From the NCBI GenBank assembly GCA_027490345.1, contig JAIXYF010000409.1:1-35753 (forward strand): 35,753 nt of DNA. The letters run 5' to 3'. Position 1 is the first letter of the stretch. Every line of letters starts with the position of its first letter. Below are positions 27,412 to 35,753 of this stretch, piece after piece. The DNA comes from Novosphingobium sp. (GTDB lineage: Bacteria > Pseudomonadota > Alphaproteobacteria > Sphingomonadales > Sphingomonadaceae). The notes below the pieces were generated by a model. It did no database searches. It worked only from the letters and a program-made list of their open reading frames with translations, and was not told the DNA's origin. Made by a program: the position numbers and the translations under genes.

Positions 27412-28104
27412 TCACCGCTTACCAGCTTTTGGCTCAGACCTGATAGGCCGATGCGTCAGCATGTCGCGGTAATGGGTGCGTGCATAGCGGCTATACCAAT
27501 CCGGATCGGCAGCACGGATATCCGTAGCCGAGCGTGTATCGGGGTCGAAGCGCAGTATGACCAGCGCTGGGGCGCTCCGCTTGGCGCCAACAAGGTTCTG
27601 GCTGTTCCGCAGGCGCCACCGGCGCAGCCAGGCCATGGCGGGGCTCGTCATAGCGGCTGCATCATATCCCGGACGGGCGACAACGGCAATCGGCATCTCA
27701 AGCGCAATGCTGCGCCACCCCCGCCAACGGTGGAATTGGGCCAGATTGTCGGCTCCCATGAGCCAGACAAAGCGCCGACGCGGATAACGGCGCTTGATGC
27801 GGCGAAGCGTATCGAGGGTGTAGCGCGTTCCAAAGTCAGCCTCGATGGTGGTCACCCGGATGGGAGCGCGGCGAGCCATGTACATGGCCGATGCATAGCG
27901 CAGAGGCAGAGGCGCCATGTCGTCAACAGGCTTGAGGACATTGCCAGGAGAAACCAGCCACCAGACCTCGTTAAAGCCAATCGCCTGATGCGCAAAGAGA
28001 CTGATCCGGCGATGCGCTCCGTGCGCCGGGTTGAAACTGCCGCCAAGCAGACCGGTAAGAACGGGTTTCAGGGTCGGACCTGCCCCGTTCCGAGAACCAG
28101 CCAC
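27412..28104 (-). CDS. nadD: Nicotinate-nucleotide adenylyltransferase
   Basis: GLLGGSFNPAHGAHRRISLFAHQAIGFNEVWWLVSPGNVLKP, RFVWLMGADNLAQFHRWRGWRSIA, DWYSRYARTHYRD. Confidence 0.95.
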   Translation of the reverse strand: MAGSRNGAGPTLKPVLTGLLGGSFNPAHGAHRRISLFAHQAIGFNEVWWLVSPGNVLKPVDDMAPLPLRYASAMYMARRAPIRVTTIEADFGTRYTLDTLRRIKRRYPRRRFVWLMGADNLAQFHRWRGWRSIALEMPIAVVARPGYDAAAMTSPAMAWLRRWRLRNSQNLVGAKRSAPALVILRFDPDTRSATDIRAADPDWYSRYARTHYRDMLTHRPIRSEPKAGKR

Positions 28105-29363
28105 TTGTAGGTGGTCAAGCCTTCGAGCGCGACCGGCCCGCGCGCATGGAGCCGCCCGGTTGCAATGCCGATTTCAGCGCCCAGCCCGAACTCGCCCCCA
28201 TCGGCAAACTGGCTGGAGGCATTATGCATCACGATTGCGCTATCAACTTCGGAAAGGAAGCGCGCTGCAGTCTCCGCATCCTCGGTCACGATTGCATCCG
28301 TATGGCCCGAGGCATGCCTCGCAATATGCGACAGCGCATCGTTGAGACCATCCACGACCGCGACCGACAGCACCGCATCAAGATATTCCGTATCCCAATC
28401 CGTAGCTTCGGCTGGTGCAATGCGGGAATCGATCGCGCAGGCACGGGCATCGCCGCGCAATGCGCAGCCCGCAGCGATCAGCGGCTCTACCAGCCCATGG
28501 GGATCGGGAAAACGCGCGTCTACCAGCAGAGTTTCCATTGCACCGCAGATGCCGGTGCGCCGCATTTTGGCGTTCAGGGCGATATCCCTTGCCATCCCGG
28601 GCTCCGCAGCCCGGTCGATAAACGTATGGTTGATTCCATCCCGCTGGGCAAGGACCGGGACACGCGCATCGGCCTGAACCCGCGCGACAAGGCTTTTGCC
28701 GCCGCGTGGGACAATCATGTCGATCAGACCGCTTGCCGCAAGCATCGCACCAACCACTGCCCGGTCTTGCGTGGGTACAAGCTGGATGGCAGTTGCAGGG
28801 GCACCGCCTGCCACCAGCCCTTCGGCCAATGCAGCATGAATTGCCTTGTTCGACCGCGCCGCTTCGCTGCCGCCTCGCAGCAGCGCTGCGTTACCAGACC
28901 GCATACACAGCGCCGCGGCGTCTGCCGTCACGTTTGGGCGGCTCTCATAAATAATGCCGATCAAGCCAATGGGAACACGCACGCGGCGCAGGATTATGCC
29001 ATTGGGCCGCATGGTCTCGTCGATGATCTGGCCAACCGGATCATCCAGCGCAGCCACTTGCTCCACCGCAAGGGCCATTGCCTCGATACGGGCGGGATCC
29101 AGCTTCAAGCGGTCAATCATCGCGGCCGAAAGCCCCGCCGCTGTGCCGTCGGCGATGTCCTGCGCATTGGCTGCCAGAATTTCAGGTGCAAAACGGCGCA
29201 GTGCATCGGCACCCAGGCGCAACGCTGCGCCGCGCGCCGCCGATGGCATCTTCGCCAACCCGCGTTGAGCGACGCGGCCCTCGCGAGCGAGGCGTTCAAG
29301 CAAGGCTGCCGCATCAGCAGTGGCCACCGCCGAAGCGGAGGTTGAAGAAATGAGCGCATTCAT
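28068..29363 (-). CDS. proA: Glutamate-5-semialdehyde dehydrogenase
   Basis: VRVPIGLIGIIYESRPNVTADAAALCMRSGNAALLRGGSEAARSN, MIVPRGGKSLVARVQ, GLGAEIGIATGRLHARGPVALEGLTTYKWLVLGTGQVRP. Confidence 0.97.
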   Translation of the reverse strand: MNALISSTSASAVATADAAALLERLAREGRVAQRGLAKMPSAARGAALRLGADALRRFAPEILAANAQDIADGTAAGLSAAMIDRLKLDPARIEAMALAVEQVAALDDPVGQIIDETMRPNGIILRRVRVPIGLIGIIYESRPNVTADAAALCMRSGNAALLRGGSEAARSNKAIHAALAEGLVAGGAPATAIQLVPTQDRAVVGAMLAASGLIDMIVPRGGKSLVARVQADARVPVLAQRDGINHTFIDRAAEPGMARDIALNAKMRRTGICGAMETLLVDARFPDPHGLVEPLIAAGCALRGDARACAIDSRIAPAEATDWDTEYLDAVLSVAVVDGLNDALSHIARHASGHTDAIVTEDAETAARFLSEVDSAIVMHNASSQFADGGEFGLGAEIGIATGRLHARGPVALEGLTTYKWLVLGTGQVRP

Positions 29364-29420
29364 GACGCGCCCTTATCACCCCGCACTGCCGCTGTCAGCC
29401 TGAATGGGTTTGCGGCCGCT

Positions 29421-29482
29421 TCGTCTGCTGGCGAATCGTCAGAGAGCAGATGACAAAACGCGAGAACCCGACGATTCGCTAG
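29421..29482 (+). promoter_or_regulatory. Candidate switchable RNA leader (two competing helices) upstream of M23/bactofilin
   Basis: Helix A TCGTCTGCT(29421-29429)/AGCAGATGA(29445-29453); helix B CTGGCGAATCGTC(29428-29440)/GACGATTCGCTAG(29470-29482); helix B ends inside the AGGGGAG SD-like sequence (29481-29487). Confidence 0.4.
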
Positions 29483-29759
29483 GGGAGCACGTGACGAAGA
29501 TGACATCCGTGAAGCGGTTCGTCGCCGGACTCGCACGTCTCATCCTGCAGACCACCCTGAAGATTCGACCATTACGTAGGGTGAGACTAGGCGGCTGGCT
29601 CGCGCGGAACAAACGGCACCGCGAGCCACGGGGGTTGCCATTTTTCCAGTTCGATCTCGGTCCAAGGCGAGCCCGCCAAAGCATGGCGGGCGTCCGCCCA
29701 AGCGCCTGCATGCAATTGCGGCACGGGCGCGCAGCTGGTTCCCGGATCGCGAGTTTTTT

Positions 29760-30863
29760 ATGCGCTCGAACGGCAACGTCCGCTTCATTCGCGTGTCTTC
29801 ACGCCTCCAGTTGCGAATAGCTGGCGGCATTGCTGCGGCAGTATTCATATGGGCGGGCATGATAGGATGGATGGTTATCAGCCAGGCCGTCGCTGGCTAC
29901 AACCAAGTCTCCCTGCTTGAACGCGAAGCCGCTGTGGCAACCGCTGAAAGCCGGGTTGCGCAATATCGTTCAGGCCTCGGCGCGGTTGCAGATGATCTGG
30001 CCAAGCGGCAGGATTTCATCGAGAAAAGCGTGCAAGGCATGGTCGGACCACTGCCGAGCGCGCTGCCATCAGGCTCGGTTTCCGATAGTGCCGACGAGGC
30101 TGCCAAAACTGTCCGCAAAACTTCGATGTTGCTTCCAGAGGCTACGGGACTTGCACAGACCGAGGCGCGTCAACTGATGTTCATCGAAGCAGTGACGCGA
30201 TATGCCGATGCGCGTTCTGCGCGGGCCATGACCGCTATACGCAAACTCGGCCTAAACCCGGCTCTCGTTGCGACTTCGGACCGTTCGGCGATGGGCGGGC
30301 CACTTATTCCTTTGGCAACAGGGTCAGGCGCCACCATCGATCCGCGGTTTGCCCGGTTCGGAGCCAGCCTTGAACGCATGAATGCTTTGGAGCAGGCCCT
30401 CGTGCGTATCCCCAATACGCTACCAGCAAGTCTCGATACCATATCGAGCGGCTTTGGATACCGCGTCGATCCTTTCACCGGAGGCGGCGCCTTTCATGCC
30501 GGTCTGGATTTCCGCGGCCCGATCGGTGCGCCTATCCGCGCGGCCGCTGCAGGAACCATCAGCTTCACGGGCGTAAAGCAGGGATACGGCAACTGCGTCG
30601 AGATCAGCCACGGCAATGGTTTGCTGACCCGTTATGCTCACATGTCGCGAATCGAAGCTCGAATCGGCCAGGGCATTGGCCCAGGCCATGTGATCGGTTC
30701 AATCGGCAATAGCGGCCGGTCAACCGGCCCGCATTTGCATTTTGAGGTGAGGATCGCTGACCGTCCAGTCGATCCCCGCCCGTTTCTGGAGGCGATGCCA
30801 CATGTTTTCCAAGAAACCCGCGCCGGGAGCGGACCTGTCCGCTCGGGCAGCAGGCCAAACTAA
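29760..30863 (+). CDS. M23 family metallopeptidase (membrane-anchored); true N-terminus may lie upstream
   Basis: TM AGGIAAAVFIWAGMIGWMVI; LytM domain SGFGYRVDPFTGGGAFHAGLDFRGPIGAPIRAAAAGTISFTGVKQGYGNCVEISHGNGLLTRYAHMSRIEARIGQ..STGPHLHFEVRI with intact HxxxD and HxH. Confidence 0.94.
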   Translation: MRSNGNVRFIRVSSRLQLRIAGGIAAAVFIWAGMIGWMVISQAVAGYNQVSLLEREAAVATAESRVAQYRSGLGAVADDLAKRQDFIEKSVQGMVGPLPSALPSGSVSDSADEAAKTVRKTSMLLPEATGLAQTEARQLMFIEAVTRYADARSARAMTAIRKLGLNPALVATSDRSAMGGPLIPLATGSGATIDPRFARFGASLERMNALEQALVRIPNTLPASLDTISSGFGYRVDPFTGGGAFHAGLDFRGPIGAPIRAAAAGTISFTGVKQGYGNCVEISHGNGLLTRYAHMSRIEARIGQGIGPGHVIGSIGNSGRSTGPHLHFEVRIADRPVDPRPFLEAMPHVFQETRAGSGPVRSGSRPN

Positions 30864-31224
30864 CCCGATGGCGAGCCCTACCTTCTCGGTTCTGGGAGCG
30901 GATCTTGCCATCAAGGGCGATATCTCTGCCAGTTCAGAACTCCATATCGATGGACGGGTAGAAGGCGATATCACTTGCGCTGCCCTGGTTCAGGGCGAAG
31001 CAAGCACGATCCATGGCGCCATTCGTGCTCAGACAGCCCGACTGGCAGGCACGGTACGCGGTGGGATCGAAGTCAAGCATCTCATCGTGCTCAACACGGC
31101 GAAGATCCACGGTGACATCAAGTATGAAGCGCTAACAATCGAACAAGGTGCCCATATCAATGGCCACCTCAACCATGGCCTCGATCCTGTTGACCCGGAA
31201 ACCACACTCACGCTGGGAAGTTAA
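30802..31224 (+). CDS. Bactofilin family (polymer-forming) protein
   Basis: FSVLGADLAIKGDISASSELHIDGRVEGDITCAALVQGEASTIHGAIRAQTARLAGTVRGGIEVKHLIVLNTAKIHGDIKYEALTIEQGAHINGHL: DUF583 beta-helix. SD GGAGG at 30788-30792. Confidence 0.96.
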   Translation: MFSKKPAPGADLSARAAGQTNPMASPTFSVLGADLAIKGDISASSELHIDGRVEGDITCAALVQGEASTIHGAIRAQTARLAGTVRGGIEVKHLIVLNTAKIHGDIKYEALTIEQGAHINGHLNHGLDPVDPETTLTLGS

Positions 31225-31296
31225 ACAACACTCCCACCGTCAAGGCGAAAGCGCTGCCTGCTATCATTCTTGTCCGAAACAAGACCCGAGCAGAAC

Positions 31297-32004
31297 TCAG
31301 CTATCAGAAACGCCTTCTGCACGGCGCGCTTCGAGCCATGCCGCTGCTTCAGCTTCCTGCGCAGCCTGAGAGGCAGCCTTGACCTGCGCATCCCGTTCAG
31401 CACGGAGTTCCTCGATCAACGCTTCCCGGTCGTTCCCAAGCCGCAGGTTGCTGGCGGTATCATCTTCTTCGATACCCGCACGTTTTGCCGCCTTCGCAAC
31501 AAGGGCATCAAGTTCACGTTGCGAACACAGACCAAGCGTGACGGGATCTTTAGGGTTGATATTGGAGATGTTCCAATGGCTGCGGTCCCGAATCGCAGCG
31601 ATCGTGTTACGTGTAGTACCGATCAGCTTGCCGACCTGAGCATCCGAAATCTCCGGGTGGTTGCGAAGAATCCACGCGATGCCGTCGGGCTTGTCCTGCC
31701 GCTTTGAGACTGGCGTATAACGCGGCCCCTTGGTGCGGCTAACGGAAATCGGTGCTTTCTGCATCTTCAAACGATAGTCTGGGCTTGCCTGCCCGCGTTC
31801 GATTTCACTCTGGGTCAACTCTCCGGAATGAACCGGATCACGGCCAGTGTACTTGGCACCGGCGAGGTCATCCGCCATCGCCTGAACCTCAAGTATGTGC
31901 AGGCCGCAGAATTCGGCGATCTGCTCAAACGTGAGCGCAGTGTTGTCAACAAGCCACGATGCCGTGGCGTGGGGCATCAGAGGATAGGTGGACTGGTTGC
32001 TCAA
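31297..32004 (-). CDS. trcR: DUF1013 family protein, cell-cycle transcriptional regulator TrcR
   Basis: PLMPHATASWLVDNTALTFEQIAEFCGLHILEVQAMADDLAGAKYTGRDPVHSGELTQSEIERGQ; KPDGIAWILRNHPEISDAQVGKLIGTTRNTIAAIRDRSHWN. Confidence 0.94.
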   Translation of the reverse strand: MSNQSTYPLMPHATASWLVDNTALTFEQIAEFCGLHILEVQAMADDLAGAKYTGRDPVHSGELTQSEIERGQASPDYRLKMQKAPISVSRTKGPRYTPVSKRQDKPDGIAWILRNHPEISDAQVGKLIGTTRNTIAAIRDRSHWNISNINPKDPVTLGLCSQRELDALVAKAAKRAGIEEDDTASNLRLGNDREALIEELRAERDAQVKAASQAAQEAEAAAWLEARRAEGVSDS

Positions 32005-32036
32005 GGGGAGCCCCTCCGGACAGCGGAAACAATAAG

Positions 32037-32058
32037 GGCCACCCCTTGCGGAGCGGCC
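32037..32058 (-). terminator. Intrinsic terminator of the quinone oxidoreductase gene
   Basis: Minus-strand GGCCGCUCC-GCAA-GGGGUGGCC (9-bp stem, GNRA tetraloop) then CTTATTGTTT. Pairs well only on the minus strand because of G.U wobbles. Confidence 0.75.
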
Positions 32059-32130
32059 ATCTTGTTTGTGATGTAGGCGAGCCTGCGTCTTACGGCAAGC
32101 CCATTCCCGCCGATTCGGCTTCGCCGCGCG

Positions 32131-33144
32131 TCAGGCAGTCTGCTCATCAATCGAAAGCACGATCTTTCCGATATGTGCGCCAGCTTCCATCCGTGCATGA
32201 GCTGCCGCCGTTTCCCTTAGCGGAAAAGCCTTGTCCATGACAGGGCGCAGCTGCCCATCAACCACCAGTGGCCAAACAGTCTGATGAATCTCATCCGCCA
32301 GCAAGCTTTTGAATTCATTTGATCGTGGCCGAAGCGTCGAACCAGTCAGGGTGATCCGGCGCCGCATGACTTCGGCCATGTTGAGTTCGGCCCGCACGCC
32401 CCCCTGGACCGCAATAGTCACGTGCCGCCCATCGTCAGCAAGGCATTTGATGTTCCGGCCGACATACTCGCCTGCCACCATGTCGAGCACCAGATGAACG
32501 CCCGCTCCACCGGTCATCCGGTGAACCTCCTCGACGAAATCATGGGTCTTGTAGTCGATTGCATGAGTTGCACCAAGCGCCAGAGCGGCAGCGCATTTCT
32601 CCGGGCCGCCACATGTGACAATAACTTCAAGACCAAACAGCTTGCCCAGCAAAATCGCCATTGTGCCGATACCGCTGGTCCCGCCGTGGACGAGAACCCG
32701 CTCACCCTCAGTCGCCCAGCCACGTTCAAACACGTTGTGCCAGACCGTGAACAATGTTTCAGGCAATGCGGCAGCCTCGGCTAGCGGCAGACCGGTTGGC
32801 ACTGGCAGACAGAGAGTAGCTTCAGCAAGACAGTACTCGGCATACCCGCCGCCCGCGACCAGCGCACAGACCATCTGTCCGGATAAAGGCATGGTAACGC
32901 CATCCCCCACCGCCACCACCTGACCGGCAACCTCGAGCCCCGGAACGGGCGAAGCACCCGGCGGCGGGGGATAAAATCCCTGACGCTGGATCACATCAGG
33001 CCGATTCACGCCGGCAAAGGCCACACGAAGAAGAACCTGGCCTGCCCCGGGAGAAGGTACCGCCAGAGTTTCAGGCCGCAGCACCTCTGGCGCGCCGGGC
33101 GCATCAAAGCCCATGGCAGTCATTGTTGCTGGTACTGGTTTCAT
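32131..33144 (-). CDS. NAD(P)H-quinone oxidoreductase (MDR family, zinc-independent)
   Basis: MTAMGFDAPGAPEVLRPETLAVPSPGAGQVLLRVAFAGVNRPDVIQRQGFYPPPPGASPVPGLEVAGQVVAVG; VLVHGGTSGIGTMAILLGKLFGLEVIVTCGGPEKCAAALALGA. Confidence 0.95.
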   Translation of the reverse strand: MKPVPATMTAMGFDAPGAPEVLRPETLAVPSPGAGQVLLRVAFAGVNRPDVIQRQGFYPPPPGASPVPGLEVAGQVVAVGDGVTMPLSGQMVCALVAGGGYAEYCLAEATLCLPVPTGLPLAEAAALPETLFTVWHNVFERGWATEGERVLVHGGTSGIGTMAILLGKLFGLEVIVTCGGPEKCAAALALGATHAIDYKTHDFVEEVHRMTGGAGVHLVLDMVAGEYVGRNIKCLADDGRHVTIAVQGGVRAELNMAEVMRRRITLTGSTLRPRSNEFKSLLADEIHQTVWPLVVDGQLRPVMDKAFPLRETAAAHARMEAGAHIGKIVLSIDEQTA

Positions 33145-33290
33145 GCCATGCCCCCCTTGATCCAATGTGGCCCGCAGATGGCGCACTTTGTGATATCTCG
33201 CTGTGCTGCGGATTGGCAAACCCGTCGCTGCGCCAAGTACCTACGGAGCCGGTTGACAGCAAGGCTGAACCGGCCACAAAGTGCTGTCGT

Positions 33291-33509
33291 ATGGAACGAG
33301 ATGAGCGTCCGCGCCCCAAGGGCGATCTTGCCAGCCAACTGGCGTTGGAATTGCTCGACAGCTATTCCCATCACGAACTTGATGCGCGCATTGCGTTACT
33401 TGAAGCAGAAGTCGCCCGAGTGAGAGCGCACCGCGATAAGGCGGCAGCGCATCGGAAGGCGGCAGAGGCCCTGTTTGGCTCACCTTCACCACAGGGCAGT
33501 GGATCATAA
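33291..33509 (+). CDS. DUF1192 family protein
   Basis: MERDERPRPKGDLASQLALELLDSYSHHELDARIALLEAEVARVRAHRDKAAAHRKAAEALF matches the short alphaproteobacterial DUF1192 pattern. Confidence 0.88.
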   Translation: MERDERPRPKGDLASQLALELLDSYSHHELDARIALLEAEVARVRAHRDKAAAHRKAAEALFGSPSPQGSGS

Positions 33510-33513
33510 TGCG

Positions 33514-33540
33514 TTCCGCCCTTCACGAGAGCGGGCGGAA
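33514..33540 (+). terminator. Possible terminator hairpin after the DUF1192 gene
   Basis: TTCCGCCC-N11-GGGCGGAA perfect 8-bp arms starting 5 nt after the stop; no U-tract. Confidence 0.45.
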
Positions 33541-33692
33541 TACCCATGTTACTCGCGATCGGGGCTTAAACACTCGCGTGCCATATCTTCTGCACCAAGA
33601 GTCTGCGACTCCGGAAAAGCGCAAGCGGATTCACTTCCCGCAAGGGAAACAGCCGAGATCGGCTATACCCCAGCCGACCAAAAGGACGAGTT

Positions 33693-35753
33693 ATGCCCAG
33701 TTTCGCGCAAAGCCTTGAAAAGACGCTCCACTCTGCGCTCAGCAATGCCTCGGAGCGGAGCCATGAGTACGCGACGCTGGAGCACCTGCTGCTAGCCTTA
33801 ATCGACGATCCGGATGCCGCACAGGTCATGCAAGCTTGCGGTGTGGATCTGGGCGACCTCGGAGAGGTAGTCCGTCAGTACCTTGACCAAGAATACCAGT
33901 CGCTCAAGACGCAGGACAAGGCAGATCCGCAGCCCACAGCGGGCTTCCAGCGGGTGATCCAGCGCGCAATCCTGCATGTGCAATCTTCGGGCAAGGACAC
34001 CGTCACAGGCGCTAACGTTCTGGTCGCACTGTTTTCGGAGCGGGATTCTTACGCCGTCTACTTCCTGCAACAGCAGGACATGAGCCGTCTCGATGCGGTG
34101 AGCTTTATCAGCCACGGCATTGGCAAGGGAGGCCGCCAGGTTGAAAACCGCAGCCCCAAAGGTAGCGAGGAGGCGCAGCCTCAGCAGGAAGAAAAAGCCG
34201 AAGCCAAGAGCGGAACGAAGAAAGATTCAGCGCTCGATCAGTTCACCGTCAACCTCAATGAAAAGGCGCTGAGCGGCAAGGTAGATCCGCTGATTGGTCG
34301 CGGGCCGGAAGTGGACCGTACGATCCAGATCCTGTGCCGCCGATCCAAGAACAACCCGCTTTATGTGGGCGATCCAGGCGTGGGCAAAACCGCGATTGCG
34401 GAGGGCCTTGCGCGCAAGATCGTCGAAGGGGATGTGCCAGAAGTCCTCAACGAAGCGGTGATATACTCGCTCGACATGGGCGCACTGCTCGCCGGAACAC
34501 GGTATCGTGGTGATTTTGAGGAACGGCTGAAGCAGGTCGTCTCGGAACTCGAAAAAATGCCGCACGCAATCTTGTTCATCGACGAAATCCACACGGTCAT
34601 CGGCGCGGGCGCTACCAGCGGCGGGGCAATGGATGCGTCGAACCTCCTCAAGCCCGCACTTTCGGGCGGCACGATTCGCTGCATCGGCTCGACCACTTAC
34701 AAAGAGTTCCGAAACCATTTCGAAAAGGACCGCGCGCTGCTCCGCCGGTTCCAGAAAATCGACGTGAATGAGCCGACCATCGAAGACACGATCAAGATCC
34801 TGAAAGGTCTGCGCACGGCGTTCGAAGAACACCACAAGGTCCGCTACACGCCCGACGCCATCAAAACCGCAGTGGAGCTTTCGGCGCGCTATATTAACGA
34901 CCGCAAGCTGCCGGACAAGGCGATCGACGTGATCGACGAGGTTGGCGCGATGCAGATGCTGGTGCCGCCTTCGAAGCGCAAGAAGGTGATCACCGCGCGC
35001 GAGATCGAGCAAGTCATCGCGACGATGGCGCGCATCCCTCCCAAGTCGGTTTCGAGCGATGACAAGAAGGTGCTCGAGCATCTCGACCGCGATCTGAAGC
35101 GGCTGGTGTTCGGCCAGGACAAGGCCATCGAAGTGCTGGCGAGCGCGATGAAGCTCAGCCGCGCAGGCCTGCGCGATCCGGACAAGCCCATCGGCTCGTT
35201 CCTATTCAGCGGCCCCACTGGCGTAGGCAAGACCGAAGTGGCGCGCAGCCTCGCCCAGATCATGGGCATCCCGCTACAGCGCTTCGACATGTCCGAATAC
35301 ATGGAGCGCCATTCGATCAGCCGCCTGATCGGTGCACCCCCGGGCTATGTTGGGTTCGATCAGGGCGGGCTGCTTACCGATGCCATCGATCAACAGCCGC
35401 ATTGCGTGCTGCTGCTCGACGAGATCGAGAAGGCGCACCCCGATCTGTTCAACATCCTGCTGCAGGTGATGGACAACGGCCGGCTTACCGATCACCACGG
35501 CAAAACGGTTGATTTCCGCAATGTGGTGCTGGTGATGACCACCAATGCCGGCGCTTCGGATATGGCGCGCAACGGCATAGGCTTCGGCGATGTGTCGAAG
35601 GCGGACGCAGGCGACGAAGCGGTGAAGAAGATGTTCTCGCCGGAGTTCCGCAACCGGCTCGATGCCATCGTGCCGTTTGCCTACCTGCCGCCCGAAGTCG
35701 TCAGCCGCGTGGTTGACAAGTTCATCCTCCAGCTCGAACTGCAGTTGGCTGAT
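33693..35753 (+). CDS. clpA: ATP-dependent Clp protease ATP-binding subunit ClpA (3' truncated by window)
   Basis: [42 protein letters not shown], two Walker A motifs ([17 protein letters not shown]), [30 protein letters not shown]. Not in the supplied ORF track because the frame is open at the window end. Confidence 0.98.
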   Translation, partial: MPSFAQSLEKTLHSALSNASERSHEYATLEHLLLALIDDPDAAQVMQACGVDLGDLGEVVRQYLDQEYQSLKTQDKADPQPTAGFQRVIQRAILHVQSSGKDTVTGANVLVALFSERDSYAVYFLQQQDMSRLDAVSFISHGIGKGGRQVENRSPKGSEEAQPQQEEKAEAKSGTKKDSALDQFTVNLNEKALSGKVDPLIGRGPEVDRTIQILCRRSKNNPLYVGDPGVGKTAIAEGLARKIVEGDVPEVLNEAVIYSLDMGALLAGTRYRGDFEERLKQVVSELEKMPHAILFIDEIHTVIGAGATSGGAMDASNLLKPALSGGTIRCIGSTTYKEFRNHFEKDRALLRRFQKIDVNEPTIEDTIKILKGLRTAFEEHHKVRYTPDAIKTAVELSARYINDRKLPDKAIDVIDEVGAMQMLVPPSKRKKVITAREIEQVIATMARIPPKSVSSDDKKVLEHLDRDLKRLVFGQDKAIEVLASAMKLSRAGLRDPDKPIGSFLFSGPTGVGKTEVARSLAQIMGIPLQRFDMSEYMERHSISRLIGAPPGYVGFDQGGLLTDAIDQQPHCVLLLDEIEKAHPDLFNILLQVMDNGRLTDHHGKTVDFRNVVLVMTTNAGASDMARNGIGFGDVSKADAGDEAVKKMFSPEFRNRLDAIVPFAYLPPEVVSRVVDKFILQLELQLAD

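Noticed and set aside
28146-29345. 399-aa plus-strand ORF opposite proA
   Set aside because: Antisense shadow; proA is unambiguous.
34227-35081. 284-aa minus-strand ORF within clpA
   Set aside because: Antisense to the strongly conserved ClpA ATPase domains.

Overview
The window reads as ordinary core chromosome of a high-GC alphaproteobacterium. The gene content suggests Sphingomonadales (SciP and TrcR/DUF1013 cell-cycle regulators, bactofilin, a coq7-dsbB-ctpA-envC-rlmH-rsfS-nadD-proA block); the taxonomy is inference. It runs from the 3' end of groEL to a truncated clpA. The clpA gene is missing from the supplied ORF track because it has no stop inside the window. I support about 35 protein-coding genes, several intrinsic terminators and several perfect inverted repeats in promoter regions. 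I found no rRNA, tRNA, CRISPR array, transposase or prophage genes, and no obvious complete new multi-gene system. The most interesting unexplained signals are: (1) the ~400 bp proA / M23-peptidase intergenic region, with two competing helices abutting an AGGGGAG Shine-Dalgarno and an unresolved start or frame for the M23 protein that precedes bactofilin; (2) a ~90 bp nested-palindrome element between rlmH and rsfS; (3) clean operator-like palindromes upstream of tetR/carotenoid oxygenase, the M28 peptidase, fpr and the RND efflux operon; (4) a G9 tract at the ribosome-binding position of a serine hydrolase; (5) a small unknown gene translationally coupled to sciP.
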